A stretch of 64,000 nucleotides of DNA from Amblyornis subalaris (Eukaryota; Chordata; Aves; Passeriformes; Ptilonorhynchidae): contig JACAXG010000304.1 in the NCBI GenBank assembly GCA_018881555.1, positions 124,001-188,000 on the forward strand, read 5' to 3'. The position numbers were made by a program, and so were the translations under genes. Below the pieces are notes generated by a model, which did not search any database, had not been told where the DNA came from, and saw only the letters and a list, made by a program, of their open reading frames with translations. Shown here in pieces: positions 39,500 to 52,400 of this stretch (within the stretch, counting starts at the first letter, position 1; every line of letters starts with the position of its first letter).

Positions 39500-40105
39500 A
39501 TGGTTGATGATAAACTCAACATGACCTGTCAACGGGCACTTGCAGCCCAGAAAGCCAGTGGAATCCTGGGCTGCATCCAGAGCAGCATGGCCAGCAGGGC
39601 GAGGGAGGGGATTCTGCGCCTCTGCTCTGGTGAAACCCCACCTGGAGTACCAGTTCTGTTGCCCCCAGGATGGGAAGGACATGGAACTGTTGGAGCAAGT
39701 CCAGAGGAGGCCACGAAGTTGATAAGCGGTACAAAGAGAGAATGAGAAAGATGGGGCTGCTCATCCTGGAGAAGAGAAGGTTGCGTGGAGGCCTGATAGC
39801 AGCCTTCCAGTTTGTGGAAGCTTGCAGGAAGCTAGAGAACGACTCCTCAGGGACGGTAGTGATAGGACAAGGAGTAAGGGGTACAAACTGAAGGAGGAAA
39901 AATTTAGGCTAAGTGGTAGGAAGAAATTCTTTCGTGTGAGGGTGGTGAGACACTGTAACAAGTTGTCCATGGGGGTTGTGGATATCCCAACCCTGACAGT
40001 GTTCAAGGCGAGGTTGGATAATGCCTTGAGCACCTGTGGCAGGGGGGTAGGAAATAGATGATATTTAAGGTCCCTTCCAATCATTAACATTCTGTAATTC
40101 TATGT
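39500..40105 (+). mobile_element. CR1 LINE, 5'-truncated 3' end
   Basis: CR1 signatures in order: 'GATGATAAACTCAACATGA' (about 39504), 'ATCCTGGGCTGCATCCAGAG' (about 39564), 'CCTCTGCTCTGGTGAAACCC' (about 39619), 'GGAAGAAATTCTTTCGTGTG' (about 39919), and a worn tail 'CATTCTGTAATTCTATG' ending near 40105. Small frames on both strands (60-109 codons) are pieces of the decayed ORF2 end or antisense shadows. The element is inactive. Confidence 0.94.
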
Positions 40106-43100
40106 TATTGATTTTAGATGACAAGGTGCCTGGCCACAGCCTTCAAGATTCTGGTGCACTATGGCCACAACCGTATAATGAAGTTTCTGATTCACTCTAG
40201 ACTTGTCCTCATGCTATTCGCTTTTTCTTTCATCACTGCTGAACCACAATGTGACATCTACAGATTGCATACTGTGTAACTAGGTTCTCTTTCTAGAGTC
40301 CTAGCTGTCTGCACGTGGTGTGACATGCTTCGGGTAGAGTTAGGGTTGTGTTCTTCACACGTACTTTGCATTTATCTACACAGAAATTAATCCAGCGTTT
40401 ACCTTTAGCTTACCATTCAAAATCATGAAAATTTTTGCAGGAAGGTTTACTCTTACCATGCTGAATAATTTTAATTTATATTCAATAAATCTTGCCACCT
40501 CCCAAACCCACCTCATTTTCCGGATCATTTATGACTGCATTTTCCAACTCAGGCTCTCACACAGATCTATTTTCCAATAAATTTAATCATCTTTCCCTTT
40601 GCCTCCTGGGCTTGACCACCTTGCTTAGAACTTTCAAAGCAAAGTTAGGATTAGATTGAATTGCTTTCATTTAGATGTTAATAATTTGAGTTGTAAAAAG
40701 ACCTTTTTTTTCCTGCAATATTGAGAACAAATTTCTGCACCAATATTAAAACATGCTATCTTCAGGAGGAGTTTATGATTTCAGTGTCATATTTGTTCTG
40801 TTTTCTCCAAATTGAGATGTATTAAAAGTTTTCAGTAACGTAATTGAAAATGGATTAGTACAGTTTTGCATATATGTGATAGTACTGCATTACTGAGTTG
40901 ATTCAATTTTTTTTTATTGCTACTTTTAATCTGTTGTTGATTATCAAAAGCAAAATCATTAGTATAATGGAGTGTATTTCAGTGGAGTGTATTTCTGTGA
41001 GTTCAGTGGAGCATATCAAATAAACCAAGGCATCTGAAATTGGAATGTGCGAAAAATGCAGTATTTATGTTAATAGAATATTTGTGTTAAAAAAGTGCTG
41101 CTAATGAATCTGCTGTGAAGCTGATTTTGTAGTAAGTCAAGGGTTACAGAAGAATTTGCACCATTGGAGGACAGCATTTAGCTTTGCAGCAAAATTTGTC
41201 ATCTGTTGCAGGTCTTTTGCATAAAATACATTCTACTACTTTACATAAAACTTACTGTGAAAAATCATGTACTTTAAGTTAAATGTGTAAAGGTGTTAAT
41301 GGTTGTAAATATGTGAAGTTAATGGTTGTTTCATTTATACTCAAATACCATTCTTCATTAGAGGACCTAGAAAAGTGTGGCAGGCTTTCATACCATTTAG
41401 CAACCAAACCACCTCCCTTTCTTTTGTTTTCAACATTACACGTTTTCTTTATTTTCCTATAAGGGGACTTTACAATGAAATTCTAGGTGTGAAAATCATG
41501 GCTTCAACTTTTTGCCGAAAAAGTGGAGAATACAAAAGCATAGTCACTTGGAGAGCTCACAGTATGCAATTTTAAGCAAAACAGGCCAAGAAGGAAATCT
41601 AACTTATAACTGGAGAGCTGGAAATCTAACCAGATGAGCTGTTCTTTTTTCATTATTCAAAAATGTAAATTATAGAGGGAGAAGAGAAAATTGTTTTTTC
41701 AAAGGGCAAATATCATCACTCAGCCCTTTCCTAGACACTGTTTTCCGTTTAAATCTCTAATCCAACTGTCCTGCCACTTGTCCTCAGGAAGGCTTATTTC
41801 AGTTTTTCCAGCACTGCTGGTTGAAATACTAAGAGGACTGATGATTTTGGTTCCTGTTCTCTGTGATAGCAAGGAAGTTGTCCAGCCCTCACATCCCCGG
41901 TTCATCTCATCTCATGTAACAATCAAACTACTCACCTTTCAAGACAGAACAAATGTTCTCCAAAAGCTTTAGGTAGAAGTTCTGTGAATAAGGAATATTT
42001 GAGTCATGTTGTAACTTGTACATTTCTTCACATTCATTTTCACTTTAATATAACAGAGATACCTGTTTCTGTTTTATTAGAGGCAAATTTAACATAGGTT
42101 AAGGTATTTCTCAGAATATGGCTGTTGTTTTTCTACATGTTATATGACTAGCCTCAAAAATGTTAATCTATGTAATAGTAGCAACCATGTTTGCTCAAAC
42201 TGAGCCATTTAGGGTCTGAATGAGATGGGAGGGCCATTCTAGAAGTTTTGTATTAAAGTTCTGTTTTTCTAAATGTGACAATGTTTATTTCTCGTACATA
42301 CTAAACAACTAACTTTCATGGTTCTTAGTTTTGTCAGTTGTTATTTTACATTTATTACCCTATTCTTAATATTACTTCCAGGAGCAAAACTTCTGTTCTT
42401 GAAAGAATTGAGGTAAAATGTGCTAAGTGTTGTGAGTCTGAGACATTGTGCCATCAGAACTTAACCTCTCTTGATTTCTTCAGTGTATAAAAGACAAGTT
42501 CAGTAGTTCAAAAGACGAGCTTACAACACCTTCTTGAACAACATTTTCTGTCTAATTAGCACATTTTCCTTATGTATTAATTACAGACCAATCTGTTTGT
42601 GGATTAAAAAACCCAGCCTTTTTCCTTTATCTGCTATTCATGGGAAATAATTCTGTATCTCTGGAGTTAGTAGGTCTTCGCTTAGCAGAGAGCACCGGGT
42701 TTTAAGTGTATTTATGATGGCAATATTTTACTACTCCATATCGTTTCCCATTTAAGAATAAATACTCATCACATTAATAATGAGCTAACTTGTCTTCTAG
42801 GGAGGAAACTGAGTCAGAGAAAGTTTTATGATTTGCTTATAGTTTAGTTGTTAGCTCAGAAAGTAAAAAGGACAGATATTTTAGATCCTACACCTGTCAG
42901 TAATAAAATGTATCTCTTCACTATATCACAATTACTAATTTGACAGAAGTAGAATGTCTTCTCTTGCTACAGAAATCCATTGGAAATTACTTAGGGTGAA
43001 TTATACTATCACAATCAATAGCTTTATTGTACACTATTGTAGGTGTACCTGACAAAACATATATTCCAATGGTTTTATTTCAGTTATTGAATTCTTTGTC

Positions 43101-43586
43101 ATCACGGAAAAAAAAAGTTTTGCTAAGGCCATTCAGTTTTTGAATGTTAAACAGCAGTAACTATTTGCAAATGTCAGTTACAAGCAGGTTTAGACACAAA
43201 TCCAGGGTGCTCTTTAAAAAATCATGAATGTTGCTAACCTTTCATTAAGGATCTGTGCTAATAAGGGTTTAGATTTAGGTGGAGACAGTGGTTCATGATA
43301 GCATTGATGAACTCAGAAATATTACCCACAGACCTATGCCTAAGTGTTTCCTTCAATTCTGCAGTTAGACAAAGTAAAGATAAACCCAAGATACCTGCCC
43401 TTCTGTTTAGGCAGAGGATGGTATTTGCTCACTGTGGACACTACTGAAACTCAGACCAAAATTATGTAAATATTTTCTACTGAATGGTTTAAAGTTCTAT
43501 GCCTGAAAATAACCATGATCTATAAGAATTGGTAATGATACCAGTACCAGTGTGATTCCTTTTGTGGGTAGAAGCACTTCAACTTA
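40106..43586. other. CHSY3 intron, final 3.5 kb before the acceptor
   Basis: AT-rich intron leading to the acceptor. It contains a 15-bp tandem duplication at 40968-40997. No alternative exon with good splice signals was seen. Open frames are short. Confidence 0.5.
40968..40997. repeat. 15-bp tandem duplication
   Basis: TGGAGTGTATTTCAG (40968-40982) is followed by TGGAGTGTATTTCTG (40983-40997). A further related piece (CAGTGGAGCATAT) follows after a few bases. Confidence 0.88.
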
Positions 43587-43626
43587 ATGTCTCTTTCCCC
43601 CTACACCCCTCTCTCTCTCTTTCTAG
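43587..43626 (+). promoter_or_regulatory. CHSY3: Splice acceptor of the CHSY3 last exon
   Basis: A pyrimidine-rich tract (about 43590-43623, with a CTCTCTCTCTCT run) ends in TTCTAG at 43621-43626, directly before the first conserved codon. A branch-point-like TTAAT has its candidate adenosine at 43587, 39 nt before the AG. The last three intron bases read TAG in the coding frame, so no translation could enter from unspliced intron. The junction falls between codons (phase 0), inferred from protein homology. Confidence 0.88.
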
Positions 43627-45192
43627 ATGCAGCAATTGTTCCACGAAAACTATGAACACAACCGCAAGGGTTACATTCAAGATCTTCACAACAGCAAGAT
43701 TCACACAGCCATAACACTTCATCCAAACAAAAGACCAGCCTACCAATATAGGCTGCACAATTACATACTGAGTCGCAAAATTTCCGAACTGCGCCATCGG
43801 ACCATCCAGCTCCATCGAGAAAGTGTCCTGATGAGCAAGCTCAGTAACACTGAAGTAAGTAAGGAAGATCAGCAACTGGGAGTGATGCCATCTTTCAATA
43901 ATTTCCAACCACGTGAAAGGAATGAAGTCATTGAGTGGGAGTTCCTGACAGGAAAATTTCTTTACTCAATGGTGGAGAACCAGCCACCCCGGCAGAGCCT
44001 GAGCAGCGTCCTGAGGGCTGCACTGGATGATACTGTGATGCAAGTCATGGAAATGATAAATGAGAACTCCAGATCTAGAGGAAGGCTCATTGATTTCAAG
44101 GAAATACAGTATGGCTACCGCAGGGTGGACCCTCTGCATGGAGTGGAGTACATCCTGGATTTACTGCTGTTGTACAAAAGGCACAAAGGAAGGAAAGTTA
44201 CAGTTCCAGTGAGACGCCATGCTTACCTTCAGCAGTTGTTTAGCAAACCTTTCTTCAAAGAAGCAGAGGAGCTGGATGTAAAAAGCTTGCTGGAGGACAC
44301 GAACACTGACACTCAATCCTTCTCTTTCCTTTCAAATTCTTTAAAGATATTTTCCTCATCGTTCAAAGGGACCAAAGACATTGGGGGACACAGAGACAAG
44401 AAAATACATATTCTTGTCCCTATCACAGGAAGATTTGATACTTTCTCAAGATTTATGGAAAACTTTGAGAAGACTTGTCTGATTCCCAGGCAGAATGTAA
44501 AGTTGGCAATAATTCTCTTCAGTTCTGAGCCAGGCCAAGACACTAGCAAACATATAGAGCTAATGAAAGAATACAGCATTAAGTATCCCAAGGCAGATAT
44601 GACCCTGATTCCAATGGCAGGAAAGTTTTCTAGAGGTTTAGGTCTTGAGATGGCCTCGTCTCAGTTTGACAATGGCACTTTGCTGCTGTTCTGTGATGTT
44701 GATCTGGTATTCACGCCAGACTTCCTCCAACGATGCAGAGATAACACTATTCAGGGAGAACAGGTTTACTACCCTATCATCTTCAGCCAATATGATCCAA
44801 AAGTAATATATGGAGACAACCCTCCAGCTGACAGCAGTTTTGTTTTCACAAAAAGAACTGGATTTTGGAGGGAGTATGGATTTGGAATTACCTGTATTTA
44901 CAAAAGTGATCTACTTACTGCTGGTGGATTTGATACCTCAATTCAAGGCTGGGGACTTGAGGATGTAGACCTCTTTACGAAAGTGATAACGTCTGGCTTG
45001 AAGGCTTTCAGAAGTCAGGAAGTAGGAGTTGTCCATATTTTTCATCCTGTTCAGTGTGATCCCAATTTAGATCCAAAACAATATAAAATGTGCTTAGGGT
45101 CCAAAGCAAGTACATTTGCCTCTACCATGCAGCTCGCTGGACTCTGGCTACAGAAACATTTGGGTGTCAGGTACAATTGGACTCTCTCCTGA
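43627..45192 (+). CDS. CHSY3: Chondroitin sulfate synthase 3, last coding exon (C-terminal 521 residues)
   Basis: CHSY3 is a type II Golgi membrane glycosyltransferase that polymerises chondroitin by adding alternating GlcUA and GalNAc. This exon gives 521 codons ending in TGA at 45190-45192, the C-terminal part of a protein of roughly 880 residues in mammals. The N-terminal membrane anchor and first part of the beta-1,3-GlcUA transferase domain must lie on upstream exons outside the window. Seen here, numbered within the exon: the conserved opening MQQLFHENYE, the segment RGRLIDFKEIQYGYRR, the start of the GalNAc-transferase half at about residue 260 (ILVPITGRFD, 262-271), the metal-binding DVD motif (357-359), the GWGLEDVDLF motif (441-450) and the VVHIFHP motif (His470, His473). 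N-glycosylation sequons are at Asn349 and Asn517. The C-terminal end (LGVRYNWTLS) matches my recollection of CHSY3 and not CHSY1, which ends quite differently. The ATG at 43627 is an internal methionine: an in-frame TAG lies directly upstream in the splice acceptor, so the exon must be joined by splicing, in phase 0. Confidence 0.96.
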   Translation: MQQLFHENYEHNRKGYIQDLHNSKIHTAITLHPNKRPAYQYRLHNYILSRKISELRHRTIQLHRESVLMSKLSNTEVSKEDQQLGVMPSFNNFQPRERNEVIEWEFLTGKFLYSMVENQPPRQSLSSVLRAALDDTVMQVMEMINENSRSRGRLIDFKEIQYGYRRVDPLHGVEYILDLLLLYKRHKGRKVTVPVRRHAYLQQLFSKPFFKEAEELDVKSLLEDTNTDTQSFSFLSNSLKIFSSSFKGTKDIGGHRDKKIHILVPITGRFDTFSRFMENFEKTCLIPRQNVKLAIILFSSEPGQDTSKHIELMKEYSIKYPKADMTLIPMAGKFSRGLGLEMASSQFDNGTLLLFCDVDLVFTPDFLQRCRDNTIQGEQVYYPIIFSQYDPKVIYGDNPPADSSFVFTKRTGFWREYGFGITCIYKSDLLTAGGFDTSIQGWGLEDVDLFTKVITSGLKAFRSQEVGVVHIFHPVQCDPNLDPKQYKMCLGSKASTFASTMQLAGLWLQKHLGVRYNWTLS

Positions 45193-46350
45193 CAACTCAG
45201 CCTATTTAGCCTTTTTAGGGGAGTTTACCTCATTGCTATTATTTGATTTTGCTCTTGTAGTTTTAAACTCCCTCCTTGTTGTCTTCCAAAGACTGTTGAC
45301 CTCAAATGGAACAACTCTGCTGTTCACTGATGTTTCTTATACCTCCTGAACTGGTGAGGTGAATTCCTTCATATTTCCTTTATTTGAAATTCAGTCTAGT
45401 CATGGAAATCATATAGTCCCGTGGAGCATATCCGTCACAAGAGACTGTATCAGAAGATTGTTGTCTTTCAGCTTTTGGATTCGGTATCATCTTTGTTGTA
45501 TTTCTCAGATTTGATGTGATAAAAATATTTACTGGTGAAGGTACCACAAAAGTGCTTTATGCTTCTCTGGGGATGGAACTCTCTAAGATAAACTTGAGTT
45601 TTATAATTTATATGAGGACTTATATGTATAAACGCTACTTTTCTTCATCTTTAGAGTTTTTAAAGTAAATGAATAACTATAATTGTACCTTTATTTTTTA
45701 AAAAAAAAGAGTAAAGCTGAGGAGCTTCTTGCAAATACAACTGGTACTGGCTACCAAGGTCCTTAAATGTCTTATTATTAAAACAAACTCCTCATTGTTA
45801 TTCAAAGTGTAAATGAACTTTATTTTCACAGCAAACAGGATTTAATCAAATGCTCATGTACACTTTGAAGATTTTTGAGCCAACATCCTTCATTTTCAGG
45901 CAAGAAACTATGACTTAAAATGGTCATTTATGATGAAGTGCAAGCATACAGTATTCTTATTTTGAAACACATAGTATATGTTGCTCTTTCTCTTTTTAGA
46001 ATGAGTCTCTAATACATAATTTTCTTTTACATTCCTTTCATAAAGCTGCATTTGAGTGTTAGAAGTTAAAGCTCTATTTTTTTTTTTCATTTTTCATGAA
46101 TATTGGTACTCAGTAGCGACTTGTTGTTAAAATTAAAGTAACTGTAGGATAATTATTTAAGTTTCAAAATTTACTATTGCTGGTCAAAGTTCCTTGCCAA
46201 TATATTTATATTAGTGAAGGTTATAAGACTGTGTTCAGATTTATCTCTCCGAACAGCCTGAAGTTGTCATATTGTGGATTCATGAAGTATTTAAAGTAAT
46301 ACCAACAGGAGAAATAATAAAATAAATTTCTGTATTTTAGAGAAATGTTT
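45193..46350 (+). other. CHSY3: Proximal 3' UTR of CHSY3
   Basis: This AT-rich sequence follows the CHSY3 stop codon and has no conserved reading frame. It holds candidate poly(A) signals: ATTAAA at 45777-45782 and overlapping AATAAA copies at 46316-46321 and 46321-46326. The end near 46350 is inferred from the latter pair plus the GT-rich tract that follows. The true 3' UTR could be longer or shorter. AT-rich stretches are common, but I make no specific miRNA or protein-binding claim. Confidence 0.6.
46316..46326 (+). terminator. CHSY3: Candidate CHSY3 polyadenylation signal (overlapping AATAAA pair)
   Basis: Two overlapping canonical AATAAA hexamers lie about 1.12 kb after the stop codon. 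A strongly GT-rich run (TGTGTGTGTGTGCGTGTGTG, from 46366) begins about 40 nt downstream, where a GU-rich downstream element would be expected. Cleavage near 46340-46350 is an inference. A weaker alternative is the ATTAAA at 45777. Confidence 0.5.
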
Positions 46351-46430
46351 ATATAGGGATATATATGTGTGTGTGTGTGCGTGTGTGTATATCCCTATAT
46401 ATATATATAGATATATAGAGAGAGTAATTT
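46351..46430. repeat. TG/TA microsatellite with inverted arms
   Basis: The order is ATATAGGGATATA (46351-46363), a TG run, then TATATCCCTATAT (46388-46400), an exact reverse complement of the first arm, then (TA)n and (GA)n to about 46426. In RNA it could form a hairpin with the UG run in the loop. It lies just after the AATAAA pair, so it may or may not be in the mature transcript. Confidence 0.9.
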
Positions 46431-49400
46431 CAAGTATGTTCCACTTTTCAGTTCAGGCAGTGATTTGTTACAATCGTTGTTATTTTTGCCACACGCTTGG
46501 AACATTTCATGTTATACTGTGGTAAGAGCTTAGAGACATTCAGGAAACCATCAGAATTCAGCTAAACTTAAATTATTACAGTGGGTACATCTAATAACCT
46601 CAGTACACTTGATTTCAAACTATATTTCAAACAGAGCTGGGCAAGAAAAAGTTGTAAGGTTTTAAGCTGTAACTGACTGCTTCTGTGTTTCCTTTAAAAA
46701 AAAAACAAAATGGCAAACAACTCAGAGATTGGAATTCACTGGCACATCTGTTTGTATGAGGATATCCTGATAATTTCCTAAGGCATGAAGAGGGTATGTA
46801 GGTCAGTTGACATCTCTTATCCGTGGTTCTCTGTTCTGGACTTACCATGCAAAGAAGAAGGCAACCCTGACAAGGATTGATTAAACTCAGAATTAAAAGG
46901 CTGGCCATAGTTTTTCGTGTGCTTTTAAAAAGGCCATTTCCTTGCCTTAGAGAAGGTAGTAATTGTGGTAGATAAGAACAGAGAAAGTGTAATTTGTGCT
47001 TGTACCAGCCCTCCTCAAGGAGAGCTCCTGGCTTGTTATTCTTCTGGACACTCTTGCCTACCTAGCCCAGTATTGTTAGCTCAAATGTCTGACAAAAGTA
47101 AAATTCAGTATCACTTATAAAATAATTCTTGGAAATGGCTCTTTAAATTGAGTCCAAGAGTCACACTTTATTCATTAAAAAGCCAAGAACAAGGAACATG
47201 TGATTTATTTGATCAATGTCAATTAACCAATGCAACTCAGATTGTAAATATCAAAACCTGATTGCCTGGTGATAAATGTTTGTGATAATTTTGTAATCAA
47301 GAAAAAACCTAATGATTTACAAAGACATCTAAGGAAATCATTGTCTACTGGGATGTATTCCAGTGCTTATTTCAATTACTTAACTTAGTGGCCAGAAGGT
47401 ATTTGCTGAGCTCAAAGTAAAATAGTAGATTAGAACAAGCAATGAAACCAATCATTCAGTGGGGATAAAGATGTATAGAGAGGGCTTGCAGGATCAGGTC
47501 CTACATGATACAAGCAAAATGCTAGTATTTACCAGTACGAATATTTATTTAGTGTCTTGACTGATTCATTTGTTTATATGATGAATTACTTTGTTAAAAA
47601 CCTGATTATAAATGTTTATTATGAAATATTGCATTGTCTTTTGAAATAACTATCCTGAGATAACTTGAGAACTTGTGTTAGTTTGTCTAAGGAATAATAT
47701 GCCTTCTAAGGAGATCATATTAAAAGGAAAAAAAAAGCACAAAAGTGTTAATGTTATGTATGTATAGATTAATACGGGAATATCTGTGTTAATCAACTGT
47801 TTGCTTTTGTCTAGTCTGAATCATAATCTTGATTGTAAAATGAAATTTCTATGTGTATAATGTCCCTTTGTAAATGCGTGACTAGTCAATTCACAATAGA
47901 ACATAACAGCCAATTTTTCCCCAAACCTCCTTCCACTTGGAATAGGTTTCCTGGTTTCATTGCTGGGAAGTGGGTTGTGAACTGCTCACACTTGCCTTTT
48001 CAGACACTGCCATTCTTAAAAAAAAGTCTCAGCATTCACTACTCAGAAACCTCAGAAATCCCCATACCACCACATCATAACACGTTTTACCATTCACAGT
48101 ACTTAATTTAACAGAGCATTTGCATCTCCTGAATGAAGGAAAAACATCAGGTTGGGCTTTCTAAGACTTGATGAGCATACCTGCATCAAGGTACTGGTTC
48201 TCAAGCTGAAGCAAGGCAGAGGGCCAGGGGGAAGTGTAAGACTCAGCCACAGGATTTGGCACCTTGTGCCCAAATCATCCCCCTGCTGCCACCTGTGCTG
48301 CCAGGTGCCTCTCCTTGGAGCTGTGAACTGGCAGCACAAGCCAGCACAGAACAGCTGTGCTTGCTGCCACCAGCTGCTTTTGAGAAGCAAAAGGGCCGTT
48401 TTAATCAGGGCTTGGGAGAAATAAAAGGAGGGTGCCAAACTGAGGATTCATTGAGTGGGATGGAAGGTTGTCTTGTACAGATCATGTTTCTCACTGTCCG
48501 TAGGGGGAAAGAGAGCCTGGTCCCACACCTCTTCCCTGTTTGCTCTCAAGGGGCGTTGTGAAGGAAAGGGCAAAACCATCAGCCGCGCTTTGTGGGGCTA
48601 GTGGGCCTGGATCATGTGGTTGGGTCCTACCATATCATGGGACATGTGGGGAAAAAGGTGTCAAATGGTCTTCCCGAAAAGCAGTACAGAGAGAGGCACC
48701 TTCTACACTCACCAAAGTCCAGAAGGGTATGCACGAAAGTGCCTTTTGGAGCCTTGGCACTACTGTGTGCTTAACAGTGCCTCAAGACTCTTGCAAAAAA
48801 TTACGATGCTGGTAAAATGACTCATAGGAGTGTATTGCACATGCTGAGTAACTGTGGAGAGTTGCAAGCAGCATGAGTTAACAACCACTTTTTTTAAACA
48901 GAGAAAATAAGCAATTTAAACTTCTTTTGGTGTCTTAACTAATCACTACAATTACTTCTTAAGACGTAGTTTGCTACATCAAAGATTTTGCTCCAAAGAA
49001 TGATGCCAGCTTTAAAATACAAACAAAACGCTTGTGTAGCTTGTATCTTATTTTCCTGCAACTTGAAATCAGTTAAAATTTATGGAATAAAATAGGCACT
49101 AAAAATTGGTCAGCCACTGACTGGGGGAGAGGTTTAGGTTTCTGCTCTAATTTAAAAGAGAATCAAATCAGGAGAAAAAAAGAATTCCTGTGGTAGATAC
49201 ACACAAAAATCGGCCATGATGTTATAGTCACAGTGATAATTATGGTCCTAAACTGCAGCAAAATGAGATGTTTTGCTAAGTCTAACAATTTACACTAACT
49301 GAATATCGCTGAAGGGCATAGTCTGTCATACATCTCTAAGGAACTTAAAAAATTAGTCCCCTTTTAATTCATTCATTTCTTAGAATAATTTTAATTTTCT

Positions 49401-52400
49401 TCTGTCAGCACTTGTTCACTTGATTAATAAGATGGCTTGTCATGACTCACTCTCAGTTTCCTATTTTTCTTTTTCTTGGGTCTTCCCATTTGCAGTATAC
49501 TACAGAACTGAAACTCTTTGAGCTAGTATGATATTTCTGTTACGGTTTTATGATTTCACTGCCATACAAAACCGCTGAACTAGAATATTTTAGTGAATGA
49601 GTTTCCAGTCCTACTTCAAATTGTTTCCATTTGCCTGTCACTGTAAGTTAAAAGTGTTCTGAATATTATTACTTCATTTCTTCCTCTGGTCTCCTTCATA
49701 CCAGAATCACACCAAAGCAAGGAAATGCAAAAACTTTGTAATGCTTAAATCTGGGAAAATTAACAGAATCTGGGGATTTGCTGGATCTCTTTTTTTTTGC
49801 CTTCAAGTCTTTTATCTAGAATTTCAGAACCTTACATATCAGTTCTATAATTTTAATTTATAAAAAATGGTTATTAAGATGTAAGATAACACATATATTA
49901 GCTACACTCTACAAACTGTAATTTCACATCCTTATTTTCTAGGCACCTTATTCAACAGATGTTTGCTATTAATAGGAACTTCAAAGATAAATTAAAAGCA
50001 TCCTTGCTGAATCAGTATTTACTTAATGGACAGCTTAACCATGTTGGCAGAGATCCAGAGATGTACTATATACTGTAGGCTGCTGAGTTTTGTTTCTTTT
50101 GTAGGGCTGGAGGGAAGATCTTCTCAGCTCTGCATAACATGCCTGCAGTGTGGTAGTGTTCTAGTGTTCTTCACAAGTCAGCCATGTCTAGCAATGATTT
50201 TAAGTGACTGCAAAATTATGGGCATAGCATGGAGCTTCATAAAGGAGGCAAGACTTACTGGAACTACCGAAATGCCTGAGAAACTGACCTTCAGATTCAG
50301 AGGCTGGTGACATAATCAGGTAGAAGAAAAGCAGGTTAAATAAATCTGCTGCTGCAACATCTGGGCATACCCACTGTAAGCACCCCTTTAAAAAGGAGGC
50401 CCCAGGAATGCAATGGGTTCGGTGAAGATATTTCTCAAAGAGGTGTATTCTAGCTATCATAGGTGCCAAATACTTTTACTTAGAGCAGGTAAATTGCCTC
50501 TAGGTGATTTCGTAAAAAAAAAAGAAAAAGGATGGAATAAAATGAATAATTTTAAAAAATGCTTGTGCTTGAGATTATTAACGTTTTTACTACTGGTCAT
50601 TTGGGAAGCCTTCATGATTTACTCTCACTCTTGATTAGGGTAATATGGAGCAATAAACTATGCTTATTTTTGTCATCTGTCCATACACTGTTGGCTAAAA
50701 AAAAACCAAGCTGAATAAATGCTTTGAAGATAGTGGTCGAACTGTAAGTGACTGGAGAGAGAACTGCTGAGCATAGTTCAGCCTCAAAACCAAAACTCAG
50801 ACCTGCTACCAGGTAAGGACATTTCCAACATAAGAAGTAGAAACCTGAGTTTGTGCAAAGTCTCATGGTATCTGGGGATCCACCTTAACGCTTAGTGCGT
50901 GATTGCTAGGAGCAGGCACAGTACAGTCTGAACACGGTGCTACCAGCACTTCAAGAAAAAAGTGAGGAATTCAGTCAAGTGAGGAATGCAGTAAAAAATG
51001 TTTCATGGGTGACAGGATAGATAGTAAGGATGTAGATCCAGAGAGGTATGTGTCCTTTTTTATGGTAAGAGAGTGGAAGATAAAACTTGTTTTAAAGTAG
51101 AACTCTGCTTTAGTTTCTTCCTGAAAGCTTTTCCTCTTGCTTTGCATTCCACTTGTATGTGGAGAGACGAATGCTGGGGCCATCTGGAGCAATATCAAAC
51201 CTATAGACCTTCCACATCTGATCTGTTCTGGCCAGCAAGCCCAAGTTTTGTGAAGTGATAGCTGAGCTGGCGATTTTTAGTTTTTCCTCTTCTCTTTTTA
51301 GACATGACACACTTTATTGTTATTTAACTAAGTGCTTTATGCCTAAGATGCTTTAATCTTTCCATTATAGCTTCATATATTGCACTGTTACACAGCACAT
51401 CACTGCTTTAAATGATGAAGTTGCTTTAAACAAAGGCTTCTGGACAGTAGCTTACTGCTGTTGTAACTTTGCAACCACAGCTATGTTGCTGAAACAAAGT
51501 ACCTATGGTAATTTATTTGTTGCATTCATACAATGGTTTTGCTTGGTAGGAAATTCAGGATGAATACAAGTTACGACTGAGTATTTTCTGTAGACAAAGC
51601 TGAGCAAATCTATTTATCTGGGACCTAGCAATGAGCCATTCCTCCAGCATGTGCTGTTACTGGAGGATATCCAGACACTACAGGTGCTTTTAACTAAGGA
51701 AGTTATAGGAAGATGTCTCTGGTAAAACGGAATGAGAACCACTGTTTTGCGCTTCAGAACTGCTAGTAGCAGAAGATTTATCTTGCTTGTAAAAATGTGT
51801 CAGTCATAACTTCTGCCACGATCAGCCAGTGTTTATGGGACAGACACAAGGGCAGATCACTGGATCTTGCCCTCCTGTGTGAGAAACCAGAGACATTTAA
51901 CCTGGAACACCCTTAGAAGACAGCCCACTCTGAGAGAAACATGGACCTGGACAAAGAAGGAGCATGCAAAAAACCAAGAAGATTCTCTTTCTTCTGTTTC
52001 TTTCATCCTTGACATGGTGTTGTGCTCCTCAGGGAGCTACCAGGTCTGCCTGGATGGAACTTGGCACCAGGCAAAGGAAGAACTAAAAATAAAGCATAAA
52101 TATGTATTTTACAGGAGCAGATACCGATGGGTGATGGAAAAGAAAGTGCATGGGAATATAAATAAGGAGTCAAGAAAATGGATTTCTTTTTTTGCTTGTG
52201 AAGTAGAAAGGTAGTGTGTGCACAAGTGATTTCACTAGCCTTGATATGTAAGGGCAAGAGCAAGTAATTAAAGGACATAAATTTGAAAGGAAGGGGAAGA
52301 TACAGTGCAGGAAACAGAGTATCTGTGTAAACACAAAATTTAATTACAGTAGATTCAAGTATATGTGAAAAAGTAGCACAAGAAATAGAAGGAGAGAAAC

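Noticed and set aside
43579..43908. 109-codon - strand frame
   Set aside because: Antisense shadow of the CHSY3 exon and its pyrimidine tract.
51867..52214. 115-codon + strand frame
   Set aside because: No domain, no splice or promoter context, and composition like the surroundings.
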